From assembly GCF_006439395.2 (NCBI RefSeq), contig NZ_CP083950.1, forward strand, positions 2,294,001 to 2,358,000: a stretch of DNA of 64,000 nt. Direction: 5' to 3'. The notes under the pieces are model-generated. The model ran no database searches, was not told the DNA's origin, and saw only the letters and a program-made list of their open reading frames with translations. The DNA is from Mesorhizobium sp. B4-1-4. GTDB taxonomy: Bacteria > Pseudomonadota > Alphaproteobacteria > Rhizobiales > Rhizobiaceae. Position 1 is the first letter of the stretch; every line of letters begins with the position of its first letter. Positions 1 through 7,838 of the stretch are shown here, in pieces. The position numbers and the translations under genes are program-made.

Positions 1-605
1 AGGCCGCCGAGAAAATACGGCATCGCCGCCGGCAGCCTGAGGTAGCGCAGTTGCTGCCAGCGCGTCGCGCCGTTGAGCTTGAACAAATCGCGCAGATTAC
101 GGTCGACCGAGTTGAGGCCAAGCGTGGTGTTGGACAGAATCGGGAAGAAGGCGACGATCCAGGCGCACAGCAGAAGCTTGGTCGTCTGGTTGTCGACATA
201 GATGTTGATCAGCGGAAAGATCGCCACGATCGGCGTCACCTGCAGCACGATGGCAAACGGGAAGAACGACATCTCCACCCATTTCGATTGCGCGAACAAA
301 ACCGCCAGCCCGACGCCGCCAACAACGGCCAAAAGCAGGCTGAGGAAGGTGATGCGCAAGGTGACCAGCAGTGCCGAGAACAGCAGGCCGGCATCGTTGT
401 AGAGCGTCCACAGCACCACGCCGGGACGCGGCAGGATATATTGCGGGATCGCGTTCCACACGCAGATGCGATCCCACAGCCAGATGGCCAGGATCATGAT
501 CGCCAGCGGCAGCACCCAGCGGCCGATCCGCTCGAACCGTTCCTGGCGCACCCGGCGCGCCTCCTCGGGGTCGAGCTTGAGCACCCGCTCGTCAATGGCC
601 GTCAT
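1..605 (-). CDS. ABC transporter permease, NMT1/SsuC type (3' end outside window)
   Basis: Inner-membrane permease of an importer for a small organic molecule, encoded with the ATPase and binding protein that follow on the same strand. The visible 201 codons start at an ATG that overlaps the end of the ATPase gene by 14 bases, and the reading frame is still open at base 1, so the C-terminus is missing. An acidic N-terminal stretch is followed by several hydrophobic segments. Near the window edge lies the cytoplasmic coupling loop, with the N-G-A-T-R-W then L-R-L-P-A-A-M-P pattern typical of BPD_transp_1 permeases of the SsuC/ThiX group. Family is clear; substrate cannot be read from sequence. 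Confidence 0.85.
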   Translation of the reverse strand, partial: MTAIDERVLKLDPEEARRVRQERFERIGRWVLPLAIMILAIWLWDRICVWNAIPQYILPRPGVVLWTLYNDAGLLFSALLVTLRITFLSLLLAVVGGVGLAVLFAQSKWVEMSFFPFAIVLQVTPIVAIFPLINIYVDNQTTKLLLCAWIVAFFPILSNTTLGLNSVDRNLRDLFKLNGATRWQQLRYLRLPAAMPYFLGG

Positions 606-1422
606 GATGCGGGCCCGCCGTTGAGTTGATGGCATTGACCAGCACGTCCGAGGCCTGCCGGCAAAGGGATGCATAATCTGGCGAGGTGCGAAACACCTCA
701 TCGCGCGGATAGGATGCCTCGATCGCAAGTTCGTCGAAGACCCTGCCCGGCCGCGCCGCCATGACGACCACCCGATTGGAGAGAAACACGCTCTCGAAAA
801 CGCTGTGGGTGACGAAGACGACGGTAAAGCGCTCGTCCTGCCACAGTTCCAGCAGGTCGTTGTTGAGCTTGAAGCGGGTGATCTCGTCGAGCGCGGCGAA
901 GGGCTCGTCCATCAACAGCACGCGCGGCCTGGTCACCATGGCGCGCGCGATCGAGACCCGCATCTTCATGCCGCCGGACAGTTCGCGCGGCACCGCATCC
1001 TCGAAACCGGTCAGGTGGACCCGTGCCAGCATCTCCGTTATCGCCGGAGCAGCCTTGGCACGGGAGATGCCTTTCAGCCTGAGCGGCAGCCAGACATTGT
1101 CGAAGACGCTGGCCCAGGGCAGCAGCGTCGGTTCCTGGAAGACGAAGCCGATATTGGCGCGATCGAGCGAACCGCCGCCGCGCCAGTCAAGCACGCCGGA
1201 GGTCGGCGTCGAGAGGCCGGCGATCAGCCGCAGCGCCGTCGATTTGCCGCAGCCGGACGGCCCGAGCAGGCTGAGGAAATCCCCTTCCCGGATTGTCAGA
1301 TCGACATCGCTCAGCGCCGTCACGCCGTTGGAAAAGACCTTGCCGACGCCGCGCAATGCCAGCAATGCCGGAGCGACGTCCGACGCGTTCGCGGGCGCTT
1401 GCGCCACCTTTTCCCTTATCAT
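592..1422 (-). CDS. ABC transporter ATP-binding protein, SsuB/TauB/ThiZ type
   Basis: Cytoplasmic ATPase (276 aa) that powers the importer formed with the neighbouring permease and binding protein. Walker A G-P-S-G-C-G-K-S-T is at residues 54-62, a Q-loop Q-E-P-T-L-L-P-W near 96, the signature L-S-G-G-M at 148-152, Walker B with M-D-E-P at about 167-174, and the switch histidine near 206. The Q-loop P-W and the L-S-G-G-M signature are typical of nitrate/taurine/sulfonate/pyrimidine-type ATPases. It lies 13 bases after the binding-protein gene and overlaps the permease start, so the three form one operon. Substrate unknown. Confidence 0.9.
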   Translation of the reverse strand: MIREKVAQAPANASDVAPALLALRGVGKVFSNGVTALSDVDLTIREGDFLSLLGPSGCGKSTALRLIAGLSTPTSGVLDWRGGGSLDRANIGFVFQEPTLLPWASVFDNVWLPLRLKGISRAKAAPAITEMLARVHLTGFEDAVPRELSGGMKMRVSIARAMVTRPRVLLMDEPFAALDEITRFKLNNDLLELWQDERFTVVFVTHSVFESVFLSNRVVVMAARPGRVFDELAIEASYPRDEVFRTSPDYASLCRQASDVLVNAINSTAGPHHDGH

Positions 1423-1435
1423 GCCGGACCCCGGC

Positions 1436-2440
1436 CTATTTCTTTAGCTCGAGCCCGACGCCCTTGTTGACGAAGGCCAGCGTGTAGGCCTTCTTGATGT
1501 CGATGCCGCCGGGTGCGACCTTGGCCTTGACCATCTTGTCGTAGAAACTCTTGATCCGCGCATCCGTCATGGCGCCGATGCCGAGTTTTTCGGTGTCGCC
1601 GGAATCGGCAAGGCCGAACTTCTTCATCTGCTCGATCGAGAAAGCGATCTGCTCGTCCGTCATGTCAGGATTGTCTTTCTTGATCAGGTCGTTGGCGGCC
1701 TTGTTGTCGCCGTAGAGATATTTGTACCAGCCCTTGGCCGAGCCATCGACGAAGCACTGGACCACCTCCGGCTTCTTGTCGATCGTGTCCTGCATCACCT
1801 CGATCGTCGTCGAATAGGTGTCCCAGCCATAGTCGGCCAGCAGGAACTGGTTCGGCACGAAGCCGCCTGCCTTCTGGACCGCGAACGGCTCTGAAGTGAC
1901 GTAACCCTGCTGGATCGACTTCTTGTTGGCGATGAAGGGAGCGGTGTTATAGGTGTAAGGCACGCGCTTGGCGGCATCGAAGCCGAGCTCGATGACCATC
2001 CATTGGAAGAACGTCTGCACGCCCTCGTCGCCCAGAATATACTGGTCGGCGTTCTTCAGATCCTCCCATTTGTCGAGCCCTTCGCCGGGGTGTGACATGA
2101 TGACCTGCGGATCCTTCTGGAAGTCGGCCGCCACGACTCGCATCGGAATGCCCTGCTGCACGGCATCGAAGGCCGACAGCAGATTGCCGCCCATATAGAA
2201 ATCGATCTTGCCGGCCAGAAGCATCGGCCGCCCGCTGACCTGCGGGCCGCCCTGCATGATAGTGACATCGAGGCCGCAGGCGGTATAGGTGCCATCGGCC
2301 ACGGCCTGATAATATCCGCCATGTTCCGGCTCGGCCAGCCAGTTGGTGCCGAAGGTGACTTTTTCATTCGCCGCGGCCCCCAGCGTGCTGGCGGCCAGCA
2401 AGGCTGCCACGCCCACCGAGATCTTCTGTTTTCCGTACAT
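1436..2440 (-). CDS. ABC transporter substrate-binding protein, NMT1/THI5-like
   Basis: Periplasmic binding protein (334 aa) of the importer. The ATG at 2440 is chosen because it begins a classical signal peptide: basic residues, a hydrophobic core, then A-L-G-A-A-A-like small residues with cleavage near residue 23. The open frame continues upstream but is non-coding in character. The mature part has the SsuA/THI5 pattern, including G-T-N-W-L-A-E-P-E near the N-terminus and Q-G-G-P-Q. Homologues bind thiamine precursors, riboflavin, pyrimidines or sulfonates; the substrate is not deducible. The divergent RidA and creatininase genes suggest a nitrogenous heterocycle or amide, which is inference. 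Confidence 0.85.
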   Translation of the reverse strand: MYGKQKISVGVAALLAASTLGAAANEKVTFGTNWLAEPEHGGYYQAVADGTYTACGLDVTIMQGGPQVSGRPMLLAGKIDFYMGGNLLSAFDAVQQGIPMRVVAADFQKDPQVIMSHPGEGLDKWEDLKNADQYILGDEGVQTFFQWMVIELGFDAAKRVPYTYNTAPFIANKKSIQQGYVTSEPFAVQKAGGFVPNQFLLADYGWDTYSTTIEVMQDTIDKKPEVVQCFVDGSAKGWYKYLYGDNKAANDLIKKDNPDMTDEQIAFSIEQMKKFGLADSGDTEKLGIGAMTDARIKSFYDKMVKAKVAPGGIDIKKAYTLAFVNKGVGLELKK

Positions 2441-2642
2441 CGACACCACCCATTGTTTGCTCCGGCGCTCCACGCGCCAGGCTCGACACCAAAGATTCAA
2501 GAAGCAAGACACATGCCACGGCGTCTCACGCCGGGACCCGCCCGCCTGCACCACAGCCATCTGCGAAAGCCGGAAAGGTCGTGCTGCACCGGAGGCATCG
2601 TGCCCATTTTTTGAACGCCTGTCCACAATCGCACCGGCGACA

Positions 2643-2684
2643 TGCACCGCCATCTTGAAGCTGTGCACCGCCATCTTGAAACTG
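2643..2684. repeat. Two 21-bp tandem direct repeats in a divergent promoter region
   Basis: A 17-base core (tgcaccgccatcttgaa) occurs at 2643-2659 and again at 2664-2680, giving a 21-bp period with a nearly identical four-base linker. It lies between the divergent binding-protein gene (start 2440) and the RidA gene (start 2727). Two copies spaced two helical turns apart would suit a regulator binding side by side on one DNA face. An operator role is inferred from position and period only. Confidence 0.55.
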
Positions 2685-2726
2685 TAATGAAACCCGTCCC
2701 AGGCTGACGGCAAACCGGAGATTGCC

Positions 2727-3110
2727 ATGTTCAAGTTTCTCACCCCCAAGTCGATCAAGCCGCCCTTTGCCCGCTATAGCCACGGTGTCGAGGTGCCGGC
2801 CGGCAAGCGGCTGGTGCTGTGCTCGGGCCAGGTCGCCATCACGGCGGACGACCAAATCCCCGAGGACGCCGGCGCCCAGGCCGAGCTCTGCTTCCGCAAC
2901 CTCGCGGCGGTGCTCGGAGAGGCGGGGCTGGGACTGCAGGACATCGTGAGAATCAATGCCTATGTCACCGACCGCGCACATTTGCGGCCCTATATGGATG
3001 TCCGCGACCGGCTGTTTTCGAGCCCGGCGCCGGCCTCGACGCTGATGATCGTTTCCGGCTTTGCCAGGCCCGAATTCAAGGTCGAGGTCGAGGCAATCGC
3101 CGCCGGATGA
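2727..3110 (+). CDS. RidA/YjgF/YER057c/UK114 family protein
   Basis: Small cytoplasmic trimer-forming protein (127 aa, usual family length). The fold signature runs from the N-terminal S-H-G-V-E region through L-V-L-C-S-G-Q-V to the C-terminal V-E-V-E-A-I-A. Archetypal RidA deaminates reactive enamine/imine intermediates using an arginine three residues before the V-E-V motif. Here that position is glutamate (A-R-P-E-F-K-V-E-V), so this is more likely one of the Rid subgroups without imine-deaminase activity. It diverges from the ABC importer and precedes a creatininase-family gene, suggesting a catabolic module for a nitrogen compound. Confidence 0.85.
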   Translation: MFKFLTPKSIKPPFARYSHGVEVPAGKRLVLCSGQVAITADDQIPEDAGAQAELCFRNLAAVLGEAGLGLQDIVRINAYVTDRAHLRPYMDVRDRLFSSPAPASTLMIVSGFARPEFKVEVEAIAAG

Positions 3111-3167
3111 GAAGCGCCGCGCTACGAATCGACTGGCCGATGGTCTAAAGTCAAACTATCAAAGGCT

Positions 3168-3298
3168 GGCGCCGCCCCTCATCCGCCTGCCGGCACCTTC
3201 TTCCCGTATAGTGACGGGGGAGAAGGGAGAAGCTGCGACGTTAGCGTCCCCCTCTCCCCGTTTTTCACGGGGAAAGGGTAAGGGTGAGGGGCGGGGCC
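3168..3298. repeat. Rhizobial palindromic intergenic element (gcccctcat family)
   Basis: The element opens with gccgcccctcatccgcctg and closes with the complementary gtgaggggcggggc. Between them are two shorter imperfect hairpins built on cttcttcccgt and ctctccccgt. A second copy with cleaner hairpins lies at 43437-43565 between nuoJ and nuoI, showing a dispersed repeat family. Its position between the RidA and creatininase genes means any co-transcript would carry a strong fold. Confidence 0.75.
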
Positions 3299-3326
3299 GA
3301 CGTGCTTCAGTTTCTTCGAGGTCAAA

Positions 3327-4130
3327 ATGGACAAAACAAGAAGACGCGTCTGGTGGGGTGACTACCGGACCACCGAATATGCCTCGGTCGATCCGGAGGC
3401 GACGATTGCCGTGCTGCCGGTTGCGGCGATCGAGCAGCATGGGCCGCATCTGCCTGTCTCGACCGACACCTCGATCATGAATGGCATGCTCGACACGGTC
3501 ATTTCGGGTCTGCCCGACGATCTCGACATCCGCATCCTGCCGGTGCAGGCGGTGGGCAAGTCGAACGAGCATCTGCACGCGCCGGGCACCCTCACCCTGC
3601 CGGCAACGACATTGGTCGAGGCCTGGACCGAGCTTGCCCTGTCGGTCGCGCGCGCCGGTGTGCGCAAGCTCGTCGTCGTCAATTCGCATGGCGGCAATGA
3701 GGAGATCATGGGCATCATCACGCGTGAATTGCGCGTGCGCGAAAGGATGCTGGTGGTGAAGACGAGCTGGCAGCGCTTTGGCCGGCCGGCCGGCATGTAC
3801 ACCGAGCTCGAGGATCGTCACGGCATCCATGGCGGCGATGTCGAGACTTCGCTGATGCTGCATTTCCGGCCGGACCTTGTCGACATGGGCAGGGCCGACA
3901 ATTTCGTTTCCAACGTCGCCCGCGCCGAGAAGGAATTCTCGCTGCTGCGCCACACCGGCACGCACGCCTTTGCCTGGCTCGCCAGCGACCTGAACCCGAA
4001 CGGCGTGGTCGGCGACGCCAGCATCGCGACAGCCGAAAAAGGACGCTTGACGGCAGAATATCAGGCCGACGGGTTCATCAGCCTGCTCAAGGACGTGCGC
4101 AAGGCAAAGCTCGCGGAGTGGCTTAGATAG
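3327..4130 (+). CDS. Creatininase/creatinine amidohydrolase family protein
   Basis: Predicted metal-dependent hydrolase of cyclic amides (267 aa, normal length). Typical metal-binding signatures are visible: E-Q-H-G-P-H-L near residue 35, V-N-S-H-G-G-N-E-E around 120, and H-G-G-D-V-E-T-S-L near 170. The family includes creatininase, the riboflavin-pathway enzyme ArfB and mycofactocin MftE, so the exact substrate is open. The neighbouring transporter and RidA gene favour a role in using an imported amide or heterocycle. The ATG at 3327 follows a ttcgaggtc stretch with a modest ribosome-binding site. Confidence 0.85.
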   Translation: MDKTRRRVWWGDYRTTEYASVDPEATIAVLPVAAIEQHGPHLPVSTDTSIMNGMLDTVISGLPDDLDIRILPVQAVGKSNEHLHAPGTLTLPATTLVEAWTELALSVARAGVRKLVVVNSHGGNEEIMGIITRELRVRERMLVVKTSWQRFGRPAGMYTELEDRHGIHGGDVETSLMLHFRPDLVDMGRADNFVSNVARAEKEFSLLRHTGTHAFAWLASDLNPNGVVGDASIATAEKGRLTAEYQADGFISLLKDVRKAKLAEWLR

Positions 4131-4134
4131 TCTC

Positions 4135-4647
4135 CTAAGCGTCGATCTTCAGCGCAAAAGGCGTACCCTCGAAGGCGTCGGCGCCACGGCCGATCGACAG
4201 GATCGCCTCGATCATGCGGCCATTGCGATCAAGCAGTGCATCCGCCACGGCAATCAGGCGCGGATTGGGTGTCGCCGAGGGGGACAGCGTCCGCAATGTC
4301 TGAGCCAATTCGGCCTCGTCACGTTTCGGCGCCAGGGCGGCGGCGATGATATAAGCCGAGGCGGTCGAACGACTGATGCCTGCATAGCAATGCACCACCA
4401 TCGGCCTTGCACGGTCCCACCGGCGCGCGAAATCGAGCAGGTTGCGCACGTGATCCTCTCCCGGCATGGTCATGCCGTCCTGCGCTATCGCAATGTCGTG
4501 CATGACCAGGTGCAGATGGTTTTCCCTGGCGATCGAGGCCGGGCGCACCACCTCGGTTCCGGCGGCGAGCAGCGACAGCAGGCGATCGGCACCGGTCCTC
4601 GCCACCGTTTCCTCGACCTTTGCCAGCGAACAGACATGGATCATCAT
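4135..4647 (-). CDS. Tyrosine/dual-specificity phosphatase-fold protein in cobalamin cluster
   Basis: Cytoplasmic phosphatase-like protein (170 aa). The catalytic P-loop H-C-Y-A-G-I-S-R-S-T, matching H-C-x5-R-S/T, is intact, with an upstream D as potential general acid. The start at 4647 is chosen because its ATG overlaps the cobC stop (ATGA), which indicates translational coupling; an in-frame upstream start would run inside cobC. Coupling to cobC suggests a task in cobalamin synthesis, perhaps removing a phosphate from a nucleotide-loop or aminopropanol intermediate, but that is inference. General protein-phosphatase activity is the alternative. Confidence 0.8.
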   Translation of the reverse strand: MMIHVCSLAKVEETVARTGADRLLSLLAAGTEVVRPASIARENHLHLVMHDIAIAQDGMTMPGEDHVRNLLDFARRWDRARPMVVHCYAGISRSTASAYIIAAALAPKRDEAELAQTLRTLSPSATPNPRLIAVADALLDRNGRMIEAILSIGRGADAFEGTPFALKIDA

Positions 4648-5690
4648 CGCGCGATCTCCCTGGCGCCATCGTCGCGCCGCGAAGCCCAGCCGGCAAGAGC
4701 GGATTCGAGCCGACGCCATTCTTCCTCATTCCCCGGCAGGCCTGCGCGCAGGACATGCGGCCGGTCGGAGAAATGCCGCAGCAGGATGCCGCGCTCGCCA
4801 AGCGCGGAAAACAGGCCTGCGGCATCCGCTAGGCCGAGATAGCGGAACAACGTAGTGCCGCCCGCCACGGGCACGCCGAAGCGGCCGAACAGCGCGTCGA
4901 GCCGTGCCGATGCCTCCGCGAGCGATGTCCGCATCGCGTCCTGCCAGCCGATATCCGCGAGCGCTCGGACACCGTATTCCAGCGCCGGGCCAGCAACAGC
5001 CCATGGGCCGAATTGCGTTTCCAGCAGGTCCACCGTCGGCGTATCGGAAAGCGCGAATCCAAGCCGCAGGCCAGCCAGGCCAAAGAACTTGCCGAACGAG
5101 CGCAGCACGACGATGCCGCCCTGCCCGACATCGCCGGCCAGACTGTGTTCGCGCGGGCCGACATCCATGAACGCCTCGTCGACGACCAGCAGGCCGCCCT
5201 TGGCGCGCAGTCCCCCGGCCAGCGCCAGCAACCGGTCGCGCTCGATGACGCGCCCATCCGGATTGTTGGGATTGACGATGATGGCAAGGTCGGCGTCGGC
5301 GAGCGCCGCAAAATCGCTGACTTCGGTCACCTCGTGCCCGGCGATCGCCGCCGCCCGGGCGTGTTCGGCATAGGTCGGCCCCAGCACCAATGCCTTGCCG
5401 GGCCTCACCAGCGATGCCACGCGCGGCAACAGGATTTGGGTACCGGGCGCCGCGACGACGTGGGCTGGCGACGGCGCGCCGTAGGTGCGGGCCGCGGTTT
5501 CCGTCAGCTCGCGCCCGCGGCCTGCTTCCGGCAAACGCGACAGCGAGGTGGCGGGCAAGTCGAAAAGCGGGTAGGAGTGCGGATTGATACCGGTCGAGAG
5601 GTCGACGAAAGGCAGCAAGGCATTGGGGAAAAGCGCCCTCGCCCGGCCAAGACTTCCACCATGGTCCACCGCTCCTTCAAGAAGCTTCAT
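4644..5690 (-). CDS. cobC: Threonine-phosphate decarboxylase
   Basis: PLP enzyme (348 aa) that decarboxylates L-threonine O-3-phosphate to (R)-1-aminopropan-2-ol phosphate, the linker of cobalamin. It has the aminotransferase class I/II fold: L-S-T-G-I-N-P at about 31-37, N-P-N-N-P-D-G at 140-146, D-E-A-F at 171-174 and the PLP lysine K201 in S-F-G-K-F-F-G-L-A-G. L-S-T-G-I-N-P is typical of CobC/CobD decarboxylases. The gene is translationally coupled to the phosphatase gene and divergent from cobD, sharing bases of the start codons. No riboswitch precedes this unit. Confidence 0.93.
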   Translation of the reverse strand: MKLLEGAVDHGGSLGRARALFPNALLPFVDLSTGINPHSYPLFDLPATSLSRLPEAGRGRELTETAARTYGAPSPAHVVAAPGTQILLPRVASLVRPGKALVLGPTYAEHARAAAIAGHEVTEVSDFAALADADLAIIVNPNNPDGRVIERDRLLALAGGLRAKGGLLVVDEAFMDVGPREHSLAGDVGQGGIVVLRSFGKFFGLAGLRLGFALSDTPTVDLLETQFGPWAVAGPALEYGVRALADIGWQDAMRTSLAEASARLDALFGRFGVPVAGGTTLFRYLGLADAAGLFSALGERGILLRHFSDRPHVLRAGLPGNEEEWRRLESALAGWASRRDDGAREIAR

Positions 5691-6660
5691 GTCAGTCCTG
5701 ATCGCTTTCCTGTCACTGGCCGTCGAATTCGTCCTGGGTTATCCGGACTGGCTGTTTCGCGCCATCGGTCATCCGGTGACGTGGTTCGGCAGCCTGATAT
5801 CCTTTCTCGATCGCAGGCTCAACCGCGCCACTGATCCCGACGCGCTGCGTCGCCAACGCGGCGTCCGGGCGCTTCTGGTCATCGTGCTGATACCGGCGGT
5901 GATCGGCCTTTGCGTGCAGATCCTTCTGCTCTGGTTCGTTCCGCTGGGACTGATCATTGCCGCCCTTCTGGCGACGTCTTTCCTGTCGCAGAAGAGCCTG
6001 TATGAACATGTCGAGGCCGTGGCGGACTCGCTCGACTCGGGTGGCCTCGCCATGGGCCGTGTCGCCGTCTCGCGAATCGTCGGCCGTGATCCGGAGACGC
6101 TCGACAGGGCCGGCGTCTGCCGCGCCGCGATCGAAAGCCTGGCCGAGAATTTTTCCGACGGCATCGTCGCCCCCGCCTTCTGGACAGGCGTCGGCGGGCT
6201 AGCCGGGGGTGCTGCCTACAAGGCGGCCAACACCGCCGATTCGATGATCGGCCACCGCACCCCGCGCCACGAGGCGTTCGGCTGGGCGGCGGCGCGCTTC
6301 GACGATTGGATCAACCTGCCGGCGTCGCGGCTGACGGCTCTGCTGATCGTGCTGGCTGCTTTCCTGGTCAAGGAAGCCGATCCCCGCAACGCCTGGACTG
6401 CGGTGTGGCGCGACGCCAAAAAGCACCGCTCGCCCAACGCCGGCTGGCCGGAAGCGGCCATGGCCGGAGCGCTTGGCCTCGCGCTTGCTGGACCGCGCAG
6501 CTATGGCGGCGTGGTGGTCGACGATGTCTTCATGGGCGAAGGCGGCAGTCGCGAAGCCGACAGCGGCGACATCAGGCGGGCGCTGAAACTCTACCGCGTT
6601 GCCGACTATCTGCTGATTGCGCTGTTCGGAGTGGCCTCGGTGATTGCCATCGTGGCGTAG
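5689..6660 (+). CDS. cobD: Adenosylcobinamide-phosphate synthase (CbiB/CobD family)
   Basis: Membrane enzyme (323 aa) that joins the aminopropanol group (or its phosphate) to the f-carboxyl of adenosylcobyric acid, the step after CobC. The start reads M-S-V-L-I-A-F, followed by G-Y-P-D-W-L-F-R-A-I-G-H-P-V-T-W, a hallmark near the N-terminus of CbiB/CobD. Later come G-H-R-T-P-R-H-E-A-F-G-W and several hydrophobic segments. Its ATG at 5689-5691 overlaps the cobC ATG on the other strand by two bases, so its promoter must lie within cobC or the transcript must be nearly leaderless. It ends convergent with cobO. Confidence 0.93.
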   Translation: MSVLIAFLSLAVEFVLGYPDWLFRAIGHPVTWFGSLISFLDRRLNRATDPDALRRQRGVRALLVIVLIPAVIGLCVQILLLWFVPLGLIIAALLATSFLSQKSLYEHVEAVADSLDSGGLAMGRVAVSRIVGRDPETLDRAGVCRAAIESLAENFSDGIVAPAFWTGVGGLAGGAAYKAANTADSMIGHRTPRHEAFGWAAARFDDWINLPASRLTALLIVLAAFLVKEADPRNAWTAVWRDAKKHRSPNAGWPEAAMAGALGLALAGPRSYGGVVVDDVFMGEGGSREADSGDIRRALKLYRVADYLLIALFGVASVIAIVA

Positions 6661-6712
6661 CGGAATCAGCGAGGCTATTTACCGAACGCCTCGCACACAG
6701 CCCGCAAAACTC

Positions 6713-7321
6713 TCAGAACTCGATCCCTTGCTGCGCCTTCACGCCTGCCGAAAAGTGGTGCTTGGTGACTCCCATCTCGGTGACCAGATCCGCCGCCTCG
6801 ACCAGCGCCGGTTTGGCGTTGCGTCCGGTGACGACAATGTGCAGTCCCTCGCGCCGCGCCTTCAGCGCAGCGACAACCTTGTCGAGATCGAGATAATCAT
6901 AGCGCAGAGCGATGTTGAGTTCGTCGAGCACGACAAGACTGATCGAAGGATCGGCGATCAATTCCAGCGCCTTGCCCCAGGCGGCCTCGGCGGCGGCGAT
7001 GTCGCGCTTCAGGTCCTGCGTCTCCCAAGTGAAGCCCTCGCCCATCGCGTGCCACACGACGCGGTCGCCGAAAGCAGCGAACGCATCCTTCTCGCCGGTG
7101 TGCCATTTGCCCTTGATGAACTGGACGACGCCGATCCGCTTGCCATAGCCGAGCATGCGCAACGCCAGGCCGAAGGCAGCCGTCGTCTTGCCCTTGCCGG
7201 GACCGGTATTGACGATCAGCAGCCCCTTCTCGACGGTTTTGCTCGCCACCTCGGCATCCTGCACCGCCTTGCGCTTGGCCATCTTGGCGCGATGGCGCTC
7301 CGCATCCTTGTCTTCCGTCAT
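6713..7321 (-). CDS. cobO: Cob(I)yrinic acid a,c-diamide adenosyltransferase
   Basis: ATP:corrinoid adenosyltransferase of the CobA/CobO/BtuR family (202 aa) that adds the upper adenosyl ligand to reduced corrinoid. The P-loop G-P-G-K-G-K-T-T is at residues 40-47, followed by G-K-R-I-G-V-V-Q-F-I-K-G and the V-L-D-E-L-N motif, all family hallmarks. It is the last gene of the riboswitch-led minus-strand operon cbtB-cbtA-cobU-cobO and starts one base after the cobU stop. Length and motifs are intact. Confidence 0.95.
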   Translation of the reverse strand: MTEDKDAERHRAKMAKRKAVQDAEVASKTVEKGLLIVNTGPGKGKTTAAFGLALRMLGYGKRIGVVQFIKGKWHTGEKDAFAAFGDRVVWHAMGEGFTWETQDLKRDIAAAEAAWGKALELIADPSISLVVLDELNIALRYDYLDLDKVVAALKARREGLHIVVTGRNAKPALVEAADLVTEMGVTKHHFSAGVKAQQGIEF

Positions 7322-7322
7322 G

Positions 7323-7838
7323 TCATTTCACCTTGAGCGGCAGCCCCGCCACCATCAGCAGCACCGTATCGGCGACCGCCGCGACCTGCTGGTTGAGCCG
7401 TCCCGCGTCATCGCGGAACCGGCGCGCCAGTGCATTGTCCGGCACGATGCCTTGCCCGACTTCATTGGATACCACGAACCACGGGCCGCGCGGCCGTGAC
7501 AACACATCCGCCAACCGACGGCACTCGGTTGCGATATCGTGTTCGGCCAGCATGTGATTGGTCAGCCACAACGTCAGGCAGTCGAGAAGCATCGGCTGGT
7601 TGTCGGGCAAAGCCTTGATCGCGCCTATGAGATCGAGTGGCGCGTCGATCGTCGCCCAGCCGTCGCCGCGCCGCGAGCGGTGCAGCGCGATGCGTTCGCG
7701 CATCTCCGCGTCATAGGCTTGCGCGGTGGCGATATAGGCCCATGGCGAAGGCGCGGCCGAGACAAGGACCTCAGCATGCGCGCTCTTTCCCGAGCGTGCA
7801 CCACCGATGATGAAGGTCAGCTTGCTGCGATCAGGCAA
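7323..7838 (-). CDS. cobU: Bifunctional adenosylcobinamide kinase/guanylyltransferase
   Basis: Cytoplasmic enzyme (171 aa), called CobU or CobP, that phosphorylates adenosylcobinamide and transfers GMP to it, activating it for nucleotide-loop assembly. The P-loop G-G-A-R-S-G-K-S lies at about 12-19. H-R-S-R-R-G-D-G-W-A-T-I contains the histidine expected to carry GMP, and V-V-S-N-E-V-G-Q-G-I-V-P is the conserved family segment. Its start overlaps the end of cbtA by eight bases, fitting co-translation in the B12-riboswitch operon. Confidence 0.95.
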   Translation of the reverse strand: MPDRSKLTFIIGGARSGKSAHAEVLVSAAPSPWAYIATAQAYDAEMRERIALHRSRRGDGWATIDAPLDLIGAIKALPDNQPMLLDCLTLWLTNHMLAEHDIATECRRLADVLSRPRGPWFVVSNEVGQGIVPDNALARRFRDDAGRLNQQVAAVADTVLLMVAGLPLKVK

